Below, piece by piece: positions 11,345-21,889 of a stretch of 64,000 nt of DNA (its first letter is position 1; every line of letters starts with the position of its first letter). Location: positions 1,150,112-1,214,111 of the forward strand of contig MNCI01014694.1 in NCBI GenBank assembly GCA_015680685.1. The letters are read 5' to 3'. The translations under genes were made by a program, and so were the position numbers. Below the pieces are notes generated by a model. It worked only from the letters and a program-made list of their open reading frames with translations, ran no database searches and was not told the DNA's origin. The DNA comes from Gnetum montanum. Its lineage: Eukaryota; Streptophyta; Gnetopsida; Gnetales; Gnetaceae.

Positions 11345-14243
11345 TTATGACTGTAGATAGCACCACAAAGAAAGCACACATAGGAAGCAAGACTATCTCA
11401 ACCAAGGGAGAAATGACCTAGAATGGGAAGGGGCCAAGAATAGGCCCAAGAAAAACTACTAACAATCCACACCACAAGTCCTCTTAGGGAAGAGGTTGAG
11501 GTGGAATCTATCCAATAGATTCTAGAACTAGCAGCTGCAACAAAACACTCCCATCGAGATGATGCACTAGCACAACTGACAAATCTCAAGGTATTCTTGA
11601 CAGAGGCATTCTTGAATTAAATCAAATCAAGGGAGGTCCAAAAATGGTGCTTTAGGAGTTAAACTTTGGCCCATTCCTAGAGAAAGCACTAGAAAAAGTG
11701 CAAGACCAACTAAAGGCCTCGTCCATGTGGCTAATCATCACTTCCACTAGGAAGTGGTACATGGGAGAGCCATTCCTATTCTAAAACAACAAGTAACCCA
11801 AATCAATAGGAAAAATCAAGGACATCTTAATGTCCTACTCAATGCAAGCCATTGTTGTAGTGCTTGGGTTGCTAAAAATAGGAATAAGTCTTATTGAGAT
11901 CCCAATGCAGGTGGATCCCAGTATCAAGAAAGAATGGATGCGACGATGCTATGAAGTTGATCACAAGGATTTTGGTGCATTCACACCAATAGAGAAGATT
12001 CATTACAAGATTGTGACCTTCCACCTCAATCCCATAGTGAGGCCAAGCAAAATCACCACCTTCTCTGCCCAAGCATGTGTCACTCTAAGTGAGAGATTCC
12101 TTGTCAACATTCCATAGCTGATCTATCTAGAGATGAAGAAGTGGTTTAAAGAAAATGAATGTGAAAGGAAGGCACTCCCCTTCCCATGTCTCATTAGGAA
12201 ACTTTATCAACGAGGAGGAATAGTTTGCTATACTAATGATACTATCAGAATTATTTCAACTACCAACTAGGTGGAAATGATAAAAGATAAGATGCTTACA
12301 ATTGCTATCAAAGAAAAGGAGCAACAACCATCACATCCACCTACCACTCAAACAACTGTACTAGATGTCACTACAATTGCCTAATGATTGTGTAAATATT
12401 GGGAATGGCTCTTGAGTGAACAAGAGCAATGAGTTGGCATGGGTGGTAGGGACCCATTTGTGTACAGACCAACAATGACTCACCTCAATGAGGTGGCCTA
12501 AACAATTAGCTTGAGCAGTGGAGGTGGATCCATTTTCTCAGCCCAAAGAATGTAGTTGTCTGTAGGGTTAAATTTTAGTGCTAGAGAGGTCATAGTATCT
12601 CTCGTAGAACAATAGTCACTCCCAAAAATCTCTAGAAACACTATGACTTTCTCAGTGCACTTGGAGGAAGGTGAGAGGGCAACTGTATTGGTGATGCAAC
12701 ACCAAGGGTAGGAGATTACAGTAGAAGTGGTTGTTGACCATATTGCCAAAATACTCAATGCACCTACAACATCTACATCAGACATCACCGCACTCAAAGA
12801 TATGCAGACCTCTGTAGGAACCACAAGTAGCAAAATAAACGTAGTGTAGCATGAAGAATTGTTGAACTAACTAGTGGGAACTGGGTAACTACTTTTGGAT
12901 GTCTTTGACCTTTCAAACAATATCACTGCAACCTAGTTAGAGCTACTTGAGGCAAGGGGAAAGATTATCATCTTGGAGGGACAACTTGAAATAGCCAAGG
13001 AACTGAATGAATGCTTGATTGCTAAATTTGTTGAATTGAAAGCCTAAATTGTTGACCCTACATTTCTTAACTTGACATTAATAAGAGATGAAGCTATGGA
13101 ATAGCTTCACACCAAACTAAAAGGGGCTAAGGATGCAATGGAAACAGTAATGTTCTACAACATAAAATTTAGAAGACCTTGGATTAGATCTAGTAGGAGA
13201 ATGTCTAATTAACTGTTGAGAACCATTACCTATGGAATGTTGATGAGAATGTCTAATTAACTGTTGAGGATCAATACCTATGGAATGTTGATGAGCACAA
13301 ACCACAATTAATAAATCTCATCCATCAATAGCAAGAGCAATTGGCTAGAGCAAACACTGAATTGAGAAGATTAGTAGCAAAGAGCATAAATCTCTCCATG
13401 GAGGAGGTTTGCGCCCTTCACCACAAAACTAAAATCGAGGTAGCTGCTTGGAAATCAAAAGCTCTCAAATTTGAGAAAGTCAAGGACCATTATAGAGAAT
13501 ATGTCAGTCTACAAAGGAAGTAAATGAAAAACACATCTAGTTGGTGAAGGTGAAAATAAATGAAACCCTCCAACAACTTTAGCAAGGAAAAGAATTGTGG
13601 CAATCCATCGTTGATGGGATAGATGCCTACAATAGGGCTAAAATATGCACAAAGGAGTTCCAAATTGAGAAGATGACAAAATATATGAAGCTTGTCAATC
13701 TCTATTATGCAAATCTAGCCATGTTGACTACTAAATAGCCATAGTTAGAATTAGAGAAGTAGGTGGCCAACTCGTACCTATTATATGAGGCCAAGTTCAA
13801 GCATCATGAAAATACCAAGTAGAAGCTTTCCATGGAAAACACTAAACTCAATGTTATTAAGGCATGATTCATTGATCAATGATTAACTACTGAGAACATG
13901 ACCAGAAGGGTCAATGACTACCAAAAGTTGTAGAATGTAGTCAAGGCATTCAATATTGAATGCAAACAATTCACTATCTAGTTTGTCAATGTAAAAGAAA
14001 TGTTCCTAGTAATGCCTTATTTGTGGGATGTCCCTAGTCCAGCCCACATTGGTGATGTAGCATAGAGTATGAATGATCCCTAAAGTAAAGAGGAGAAGAT
14101 GAAGGCATTGCTAGATGCCTTTTGCCTTCCATTGGAGGTTGCAGTTGCAGCAGGATAGCCATAGCCACCTCAGCTACTGCACATGCTCGAAGCCAATGAA
14201 GGTCCTTCAAAACCTAAAGAACCTCCACCACTTGAAACTATTT
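11345..14243 (+). pseudogene. C ORF3: plant-transposon domain plus coiled coil
   Basis: This is a decayed homologue of E1 and D ORF3. The N-terminal domain is clearest at 11830-12270: VLGLLK, EWMRRCYEVDHKDFGAF, YKIVTFHLNPIVRPSKITTF and ALPFPCLIRKLYQRGGI. The linker and helical regions follow, with LLDVFDLSNNITAT (about 12888), SMEEVCALHHKTKIE (about 13398), YMKLVNLYYANLAMLT (about 13683), and a tail at about 14014 where PWEVP has become LWDVP. Stops are frequent. The N-terminal leader near 11366 (GGAAGCAAGACTATCT) is also found in element E at the point where E loses ORF3. Confidence 0.65.
13201..13296 (+). repeat. 48-bp tandem duplication inside C ORF3
   Basis: ATGTCTAATTAACTGTTGAG starts at 13201 and again at 13249, each followed by a near-identical ACCTATGGAATGTTGATGAG. 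The 48-bp period keeps the reading frame. The copies differ at a few bases, so this is not a recent assembly error. Confidence 0.75.
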
Positions 14244-14470
14244 GATCTTCTCCACCACCTTCATGCCATCAAAGCAACTACTATCTAATTTTTGGGTCAT
14301 CATGTCATGATGTTCAATTTTGTGTCATGAACACCACAATTTTTGTAATGTGTTGATTCGTACACTCAAGCACTCAATTTTGTTAAGTCAATATATTTTG
14401 TTAAGAGTTAGTCAATAATCTCGTACCTTTCCAATTTTGTAAAGGAACTTGAGGATGATTTTTTATTTAG

Positions 14471-14481
14471 TTGTGGGGGTA
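14471..14481 (+). promoter_or_regulatory. C polypurine tract
   Basis: TTGTGGGGGTA abuts the LTR start TGATGAG at 14482, the best-preserved polypurine tract in the window. Confidence 0.75.
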
Positions 14482-15389
14482 TGATGAGTGTTAAAGTGTC
14501 GCATTGATGGGCCCTATTTGATGGGGCCCCATTTACATGGTGTTGACCCATTGATGGGGTTGTGTTGATGTAGTGTTTGCTATGTCTATGGGGCCCCATC
14601 AACATAGTCCTATAGCAAAAACTATAAATACATACTCACAACCATGTTTATAGAGAATAGAAGTCATAGTAGTAGTTGAACTCTTGCAATTTTTACATTT
14701 GAAAGTTAGAATATTTTCCCAAGTGCCTGCAATATGAGTCATTGAGTGTACAAATATTTATTTGAGCACTATTGTACCTAAGCACGATAGTGTATGCAGC
14801 AATAAAGATGGGCTTCTTGATAAACCTTGCAACATTCTAAATAGTTTAGATGTTTTATTCATGCATTTAATATTTTTAGTTATTTATTCAATGTTTTCTA
14901 GTAATTAAGCTAATTAAGTAATTAAGTAAGATAAGCTAAATAGATTAAATGCATAAGTACAACCACTTCAAGCATAACATGTATTTGCTTGGTAATCTTA
15001 GCAACATTATTGCTTGGTGTGCCTAGTAGCATATTGCTTGGTAACCCAGTAGTGAATACATGGGTTTAGGACATGTACGAAAAGTGGGACCAGATGCTTA
15101 TGTTAGGATTAGAAACTAGTTAAGTGGTTAAATTAGATTTGTTATTGAATTACTTCATCTCTCTACTCTAAGCACCAAAAAACATAAAACATAAAATAAT
15201 AAAAATCATATTTCGTGATTACACTTAACCATACTATTGTACATCAATAATTGGGAAGATAGGGCAAGGTTCACTTCCTAGAAGACTAGTGCACCAGAAA
15301 CTCTAGAGTTTGCAAAATTTAATTGGATCGTGTGTGAGCACTTCGTGATTTGTATGGTTGGACATAGGCGTACCTTCAACCGCTCATCA
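14482..15389 (+). repeat. C 3' LTR (908 bp)
   Basis: It starts TGATGAGTG, ends CCGCTCATCA, and has TATAAATA at 14623-14630. U3 is made of GGGCCC/GGGGCCCCAT/GTTGATG words. Downstream parts match the other LTRs (GCTTGGTAACCCAGTAG, CATGGTTGG near the end). Confidence 0.85.
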
Positions 15390-17125
15390 CTTTTCAAAAA
15401 AGAAGGTAGAACAAATCTTAATAATTATTGATTGATTACAATTAATTTAGTTTTTACTAAGCTTTTGGAAACTATTTTCAAGGATAAAATTAGTTCATGG
15501 GTTGAAATGCAAGGTCTTCATGCCTAATCATAAGTAGCCTTTAGGAAGAATTATTCTACTATAGAACATCTAATAACTTTGTGTTATTGTGTAGAGAAAG
15601 CAAAAATGTCCAACCTTACAACTTTTATCTATTTTGTTGATTTCTCCAAAGCTTATAATTTTGTTGCTCAAGATAAACTTTGGAAGAGATTAGATAACAT
15701 TAACATTTCACAAGATCTTATTTCTATTGCTAAAAGAATTTATGAGACAGTTAACATTCTTATGAAGATAATCTTACTAGAGAAGAAGCAATTATCAACA
15801 ACTCAATTGGAGTTAAATGAGGTTGTCCTTTATTCTCTATCTTTTTTGGTATATTTATAGATGAATTGGAGGAATGAATGCAAAATTCCTCTCATCATGG
15901 TATGTTAGTGAATGTAGTATTTTTGAACATGCTTCACTTTGTAGATGATGTGGCCTTGATTGTAAAATCAATTACATGATTAAATTATATGCTTCAAACT
16001 CTTCATAAGTACTGTAACCATTCTAGTATGGAAGTTAATATTGATAAGACTAAAATTCTAGTTTGTGATACTAGAAATAGAAATTATAGTTTTTCTCTTG
16101 GAGAAAAAAGACTTGATATATGTGAATCTTATAAATATATAGGAGTTGAATTTGCCAGTAATTATAGTTGGAATACCCTTATTGCTCAAAGGGTTTTTAG
16201 TGGCATGCGAGCTTTATTTTCTCTAAAAAATAATTATAGTAAGAAAATTATTTTTGACATGGGGGATCAAAAGAAAACTTTTTCATAGTCTTGTCCAACC
16301 TATATTATTATATGGGTGTGCTGCTTGGGGACCCTGTCTTTCCATGCATAATTGAAAAACAAATTAGAGTATGTTTTAAAATAGTTTCTTGTATGTGAAT
16401 TTCAAGTGAAAATGCACACTTGCTATGATATTTTACTTTTAGAATTAGATTTGCTTCCTTTTGAAGTCAAAACCCTTTGTTAATTTATTACTTATGCTCA
16501 AAAGTTAAATCACATGGAGGAAGTTAATTATGCTAAGGAAATAATGAATGCGACATAAGAAAATGGATAGTTGCACCAAGGAAAATTATGGCTTCAGTCA
16601 TAGAATCTTGTAATAGAGAATTTTCCTTTAATCAAAAGGCTCTTTTGGAAAACTATAAAAGAAAAATCTTGGCTAAAGTTTGGTGGAACACATCAGGAAG
16701 AAACATTTTTATCTACATTCTATTAGAGGAGATTTGTTATCTAGTACTCAACAGTATCTATTCTCAGCTATTCCTATTCATTTAAGAAATCAAATTGCTA
16801 GATCAAGAATGAACTCCCACCAACTCCTTATTGAGATAAATCGTTGGATCAATTTACCAAGAGAATATCATATTTTTAAACTATGCAAACAAAGCATAGA
16901 AGATGAACATTTTTTTTTTACTTTTCCTATCTTTGGCTCACATTTGATTGAATTATAATATTAATTGTAATACGCTAATTGCTTTCTTTCAAATTGATCC
17001 TATTTTCTTGGGGCATTACATCAATGATGTTTCCAACTTTCTTCAAAAATATGTTTAGGCTTTGTAACCATCCAAAAAATCCTTTGTGATTTCCTCGATG
17101 TAATAAAAATTTTCAATTTCTAGTT
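15390..17125 (+). mobile_element. LINE (non-LTR) reverse transcriptase, 5' part displaced
   Basis: The reading frame resumes right at the C insertion point with LFKKEGRTNLNNY, a typical start of a LINE RT domain. It continues with RKNYSTIEHLITL, FVDFSKAYNFVAQDKLWKRL (15630-15690), VDDVALI where the catalytic YxDD is expected (15941-15961), NIDKTKILV, ESYKYIGVEF (about 16125), and LFHSLVQPILLYGCAAWGP (16278-16334). Near the C terminus is a Cys/His region with KLCKQSIEDEHFFF (16882-16923). The 3' end is near GATGTAATAAAA (17096-17107). Frameshifts and stops make it inactive. The C-terminal style is unlike the plant L1 and RTE proteins I know. Two more fragments of the family lie on the minus strand at 52110-52990 and 56439-57240. 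Confidence 0.75.
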
Positions 17126-18045
17126 ATATAAATTCTTTTTCAGTCTTAATTTTATTAAAATCTAAATAAGCATAATACCTAAATCTTGATATTTTACTTT
17201 TTGCATGTAAACCAACTATTTTTAGGTCAATCACTTTATTGGAGGTTTGTTTAAAGAAAACACCTTTTAAATAATATTTACCTTAATTACACATAATAAA
17301 ATAAATTAAATATGTTTAAGTCTACCTCTTTGTTCAGGATGATGAAACCCAAAATGTTTTTTTGTAAAACATTTATTCACTATAAATAATAAGTTAGCCA
17401 CTTAAGCCATTTATCATTAGGAATCTGACACTTATTGTTTTCACTTAACTTTAAAAAATCAAACTCTTCTTTACAGGTACATTCTTTGGTTTTCTTAGCA
17501 TAAGATACAATACTTAGGGATGTAACATAATGGTTATGTAATCTATGAGGTTATGAGTTTTATTTCCACCTCCACTTACGAGTGTAGCACCGATAGAATA
17601 AAAATTTCAAATGAGAACACGGGAGTGAAACATAGGTTAGAATTGGTAATAGTAAATTCCTATGTTTTGTTTAAACTTGTATTTCATCCTTAAAACATAA
17701 ATTTTGATTCTTGTAGATTGTCTTTAAAGTGTTTTTATTTTTATTTTTTTATATTGCATCATAGTTGTATAGATATAAATTATATTGAATTAAGCTTACT
17801 ATTATAACAACTACTCACACATCAATCTCTTTTTTCTTGTTTCTTTCTTTTGTTTCTTGTGTGCTTTACTTCATTTTCTTTCTTTGGTTCATATTTTGTA
17901 AAGGAATTTTTTTTTGAATTTAGTTGTGTAGAGCTTTTACAATATTGGAGTTGTTTCTTTTTGTAATTTTTCTATTAGTGCTTTTATGTTATTGGTCTAT
18001 ATTTTCTTTAGTTGTGAAGGTTAATGTTATGAAAATTGGTATTGT
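17126..18045. other. AT-rich intergenic stretch with possible SINE and dispersed repeat
   Basis: No gene is visible. At about 17516-17580 the run GGGATGTAACATAATGGTTA followed by GAGGTTATGAGTTTTATTTCC resembles degenerate A and B boxes of a tRNA-derived SINE (weak). About 17650-18000 is a copy of a dispersed repeat that recurs in two pieces at 21890-22050 and 23590-23760. Confidence 0.35.
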
Positions 18046-18542
18046 TACTAGCTTAGTTATATATTTATAATATATATCTATAAATTGGCCGAGAGAATCT
18101 TATTTGTTTACAAGTAAAAAGTTCTTTGAGTAAAAAATTTCACTACTTCTGGACGAAGAACAAGATTTTAAAACCCAAATTTTCATGCCTTTTAGACGAA
18201 GAACAAGAGTTATGTACCTTATTTTTCCTAAGGATGGGTTTTCTAAAAAAAAAAATTTCATCAATTAGTGTATGCTCTCACCATTGGCCGAATTTGTTGT
18301 TTTTCATATAAAATGCAAATTTGGCCGAAAGTGAGAGCATACACTAATTGATGGAAATTTTTTTTTTCAAAAAACCCATCCTTAGGAAAAATAAGGGACA
18401 GAACTCTTGTTCTTCGTCCAAAAGACATGAAAATTTGGGTTTTTAAATCTTGTCCAGAAGACATGAAAATTTGGGTTTTTAAATCTTATTCTTTGTCTAG
18501 AAGTCGTGAAATTTTTTACTCAAATATATAACTAAGTTAGTG
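18046..18542. mobile_element. Long fold-back (MITE-like) element, 497 bp
   Basis: The two halves are inverted copies. The left terminus TACTAGCTTAGTTATATATT pairs with the right terminus, whose reverse complement is CACTAACTTAGTTATATATT. Inner landmarks mirror each other: GAGTAAAAAATTTCAC, AAACCCAAATTTTCATG, GAACAAGAGTT, CTAAGGATGGGTTTT, and AGTGTATGCTCTCAC meeting near 18300. The loop is about 20 bp. ATTGT flanks both ends (18041-18045 and 18543-18547), a likely 5-bp target duplication. The right arm has an extra direct duplication of GACATGAAAATTTGGGTTTT. A transcript would fold into a hairpin of about 230 bp. No transposase is encoded. Confidence 0.75.
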
Positions 18543-18669
18543 ATTGTCAATCATCCGCTGCAATGATGATTTAAACATAACAGATAAAAATATTATAAGA
18601 TCATGGAATGCTTTATTGAATGATTATAAACATCATCTTTTAATAGAGAATGAGAAAAAATAGGAAAGG

Positions 18670-19035
18670 ATGATGACACTCATGACACTGCATTCTCTTT
18701 CGCATGAATCTATGAATGCCCTTCAACTCATTTGTCATGCTTTTCATGAGGAGGAAGATATGATGTATGAACCTAAAATGGTGGAAATTCAAGATACACT
18801 GGAAGAACATGTGCTGATGGCTCTTCATGACAGAGGACTGCTTAACTATGTTAGAGATTGGCGAGGTAGGGCCCATGTTCCTTATCTTGTGTGGCATTAC
18901 TGTGTCACCAAATTCATGGACATGCACATGTCCACAGGCTTGTTCACTCGAAGACGCATAATACTTGGAAAGGAAACTCCAAATATGTGCAACCCAGTTC
19001 AAGGTACTTTTCTTGTGCCAAATTTCTTCATGTAA
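18670..19035 (+). CDS. Unidentified ORF, 121 codons
   Basis: The open frame starts at ATG 18670 with balanced composition, unlike the AT-rich surroundings: NALQLICHAFHEEEDMM, TLEEHVLMALHDRGLLNYV, WRGRAHVPYLVWHYCVTKF and GLFTRRRIILGKETP. I do not recognise a family. The sequence CAAGGTACTTTT near 19001 could be a splice donor, in which case the real exon would end after NPVQ. An overlapping minus-strand ORF (18640-19002) is probably its shadow. It could be an exon of a decayed gene or of an unknown transposon. No homologue exists elsewhere in the window. Confidence 0.25.
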   Translation: MMTLMTLHSLSHESMNALQLICHAFHEEEDMMYEPKMVEIQDTLEEHVLMALHDRGLLNYVRDWRGRAHVPYLVWHYCVTKFMDMHMSTGLFTRRRIILGKETPNMCNPVQGTFLVPNFFM

Positions 19036-19699
19036 TTTGCTTTAATTTTTATTTTAAAAAGATTTCTTTTTATAAAAGTCCTAATGCAAAATCTAAAATA
19101 TAATCGGAACTTACTTCCATTAAAAATAATACATGATCAAGGAGATTTAACTTGATAAGGTTTTTATTCATTCTTGGAAACGTATGTAACACTTGCATAG
19201 GGACCTCCAACAACCATTTGGCTCCCTTTTTAAGTATTTCCAAGGGAAGGCCATAAAGGAGATATTAAAAAAGAAAAAAATTATTAAAAAAATAGGGGTT
19301 GCTCAATCCCTAACCCTTTAAGGCCTTTTTCTTCATACAAATATAGTATATCTCATAATACATGAAAGGTAAACATCACCACATCTAAATAAAATCTACT
19401 ACTATATTCTACTTAACATCTAAGTAAACATTGATAGAGGAGCAAGGAGCACATATTCACACTATTTCTAACATATTGAAGGTAGCATTAGTACAATGAT
19501 CATTCAAAAACATTGCTCATAAGCTTGAATACGGCAACACATGCAACCCCACCACCAACTTCAAGAAAATTTAAAGTACACCTTATGCAACTAAATGGTC
19601 ATCCGAAGTACATTTATAAAATTCTAGTTTATGATTATAACATATTCATCAAAACTTCTCTAAATATTTGTTGTTGCGAATCATCACCCCTTTGTTGAT
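19036..19699. other. AT-rich stretch, nothing recognised
   Basis: I see no gene or repeat. An A-rich run occurs near 19266-19295. A single N at 19700 marks an assembly join, and base composition changes sharply after it. Confidence 0.4.
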
Positions 19700-20039
19700 N
19701 AAATTCAGACATGCAAAAGTGCAGGCGTATCCTTAACTACGAAACTTGAAATGGTTTTCTGATTTTCTCCAATCGCAGTAAAACCACAGGATTCTTGAGA
19801 TGGTCTCCATCGCCCACAAGGCTGTCCTTAAAGGTTTGAAGAGAGAGCCATGGGCTTCTATGGCTTGGAGGTCGTAATTGTAGAACCATTGATTTTTCTG
19901 CTCGGGACTTGAACTTGAAAAATGCTCAACACGCGTGGATACCATATACTTGGCCCTAGGAACTCCTCATCATTCTTCCCAAAAATATCAGCCCATTAAA
20001 AAAAACATTATTGCTTTATCAGAACGCGATCTGAAAAAG

Positions 20040-20640
20040 CCACGCCACAGTGAACACTCTGATTAACCTCCAAAACATATTGCAACATGCTACACAGAAT
20101 TTCATTAGAAATGCAAGGAATATAAAATTACGCGATATGCAAGAACGGTTATCATACACAGCAGCGCGACAACATTCAATCCAGGCACGAAATTCGGGCA
20201 GGGATAGGGGCAGCCGGGCAGAGGCAGTGACGGCATGAGACAACAGAGGAGAGGAGAGCCCACTGTCCGCCCCACACCTATTGACAAAGATGAAGCGACC
20301 TGATGTTTTTCAGGTAAAAACAACAGTAGAACCAGAAGCACATGAATGAGAGATGATGCCTCTTTGTTTGTTCTCTCAGCAGCAGCATGTAGAACTTTGC
20401 CGCCGCAGGACAGACGACGACGCATCATTCGTTCACCTGCTCTGTGCTTGCTCCGCCATTGGTCTCCTTGGCACGCACACGCAGGCACCGCATCGAATAA
20501 CGTTTTCCGCATGCTCGGACAATTCACCTTTCTCTCATGTCCTAGCCTGAGCCTGACCCCAGCGCTTGCTCTTCCGACAGGTATGAAATCATCCCCGCCC
20601 TCGCCGATTTCCTTTTAAATAACGAATCTCTTCTCTTCCT
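20040..20640 (+). promoter_or_regulatory. GC-rich, promoter-like block ahead of LBD fragment
   Basis: GC and CpG content are well above the rest of the window (GCAGCGCGACAAC near 20161; several CG-rich words 20390-20590). TTTTAAATAA at 20612-20621 is a TATA-like box, followed by a CT/TTC-rich leader. Open frames on both strands here (such as 20105-20527 minus and 20346-20618 plus) fit high GC rather than coding. I read it as the remnant promoter of the gene whose start codon is at 20941. Confidence 0.4.
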
Positions 20641-20979
20641 TCGAAGAGCTTTGAGAAGAAAATTTCTGGTTGGATTATCTTCGAGTTCTTAGATCACTTT
20701 TGAGTAAAATTTCTTCTGGTTTTTTTCGATCATTTTGGAGTAAAATTTCTTTCTTTTTCTTCGATTATTTGCGCCAAAGATTTCTTCCTCTATCGATTGA
20801 GATTTCTTTCTTCCATCATTTTCGAGGATGACACAGAGTTCTTGTTTCTTCAGGTATTTTCCACTAACGAATGCGAATTGCGTTACAGAAGCGGATGCGA
20901 ATTGTGTTACAGGAAGGCACCGAGAGGAGGAGCGAAGAAGATGAGCTGCAATGGCTGCCATGTGCTTCGTAAAAGATGA
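20641..20979 (+). pseudogene. 5' leader and first codons of a class II LBD (LOB-domain) gene
   Basis: At ATG 20941 the frame reads MSCNGCHVLRKR then stop. Class II LOB-domain transcription factors begin with almost this peptide, which holds the first two Cys of the CX2CX6CX3C zinc-finger-like motif. Here His replaces the usual Arg after the second Cys, and homology ends at the stop, where an AT-rich palindromic tract begins (20975-21010). The purine-rich run AGGAGGAGCGAAGAAG precedes the ATG. The leader (20641-20940) is TTC/CT-rich and includes a doubled GATGCGAATTG..GTTACAG word. LBD factors regulate development and, in class II, nitrogen and anthocyanin responses. Only 12 residues support the call, so chance similarity is not excluded. 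Confidence 0.5.
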
Positions 20980-21400
20980 TATTATAATATTATCATCCTT
21001 TATAATATAGATGCATTATATATTCCTTGTTCTAGGAGATCTATCCATGGCCTGACACTGTGTGTGGTTTTTATTTTGTTTAATTTTTCATAAACTTAGC
21101 GTTGGTTTTTGCATGAATGTTAAGTGTGGGTAGTGCAAATTTTGCTCCCAAATTGCAGCAGTGGAAACGTAAGTGTTTCATTTCCGTGCTAGGCAACGAA
21201 AACCTTGGATGCTTCCTATGCGTGTATTGAGATACACACGTTTCTTTAATTATTCCGCATTTCTACATATTCTGCACTTGTTTTTGTTATAATAATATAT
21301 CTTTATATTATAACCGATGGTAGGCCGCGGCTTTGACAGATTTGCTGGTTGTGGTTGCAGTAGAGGCCGTGGTTCTAACACAAGTTGTAGCTGTAGTGTG

Positions 21401-21660
21401 ATGCACAAAGTTGCGTTACCGAAATGGCTTGTCTCAAATTTTAGTTACATGTCAGCGTGATGCACAAAGTTGCGTTACCAAAATGGCTAGTTTGCAATTT
21501 TAGTTACATGTTAGCGTCATTCACAAAGTTGCGTTACCAAAATGGCCTATCTGAAATTTTAGTTACACGTCCGCGTTATGCACAAAGTTGCATTACCGAA
21601 ATGGTTTGTCTGTAATTTTAGTTACACATCATCCATCGTTGTGCACAAAGTTCGTGAAAA
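21401..21660 (+). repeat. 59-bp tandem repeat, about 4.3 copies
   Basis: The word ATGCACAAAGTTGCGTTACC and close variants begin at 21401, 21460, 21519 and 21578, exactly 59 bp apart, with a degenerate fifth start at 21641. Each unit holds GTTACC..AAATGG and AATTTTAGTTACA. Copies differ by several substitutions. No gene is embedded. Confidence 0.85.
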
Positions 21661-21889
21661 AGTCAACGTTAGTCAACGTTAAGTACAAAAAGCTAACTTT
21701 ACTAAACAATTATGACTGGTAATGGCCAAACAAAATATGAACATGTAATCAAAGATTGCTTTCATTACAAGAGTTGGTAATGTTTCAATTACAACAATTA
21801 ATACTTGAAGACAATTCAAGGAATTTGGAGGAACTACTATTCTTTTCAAAATATTTTGGCCATGAACATAGGAGTAAAGTAGATGTCAA

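Larger units (their letters stand above)
7526..15389 (+). mobile_element. C: Ty3-gypsy element, 3' part
   Basis: The sequence resumes mid-pol directly after the E1 LTR and runs through RNase H, integrase, spacer, internal promoter-like block, ORF3, polypurine tract and 3' LTR ending at 15389. The 5' part must lie upstream of the window, beyond the E1 5' end. The 3' flank CTTTT (15390-15394) is the presumed target duplication, inside a LINE reverse transcriptase reading frame. Confidence 0.8.

Noticed and set aside
17516-17600. A tRNA gene
   Set aside because: Only loose A and B box resemblance, no cloverleaf; at most a degenerate SINE head.
20105-20527. 140-codon minus-strand open frame in the GC-rich block
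   Set aside because: High GC lowers stop frequency on both strands here, overlapping frames are open too, and no domain is recognisable.
21401-21660. CRISPR-like array
   Set aside because: Direct 59-bp units have no constant-repeat/variable-spacer pattern, and the context is a plant genome.
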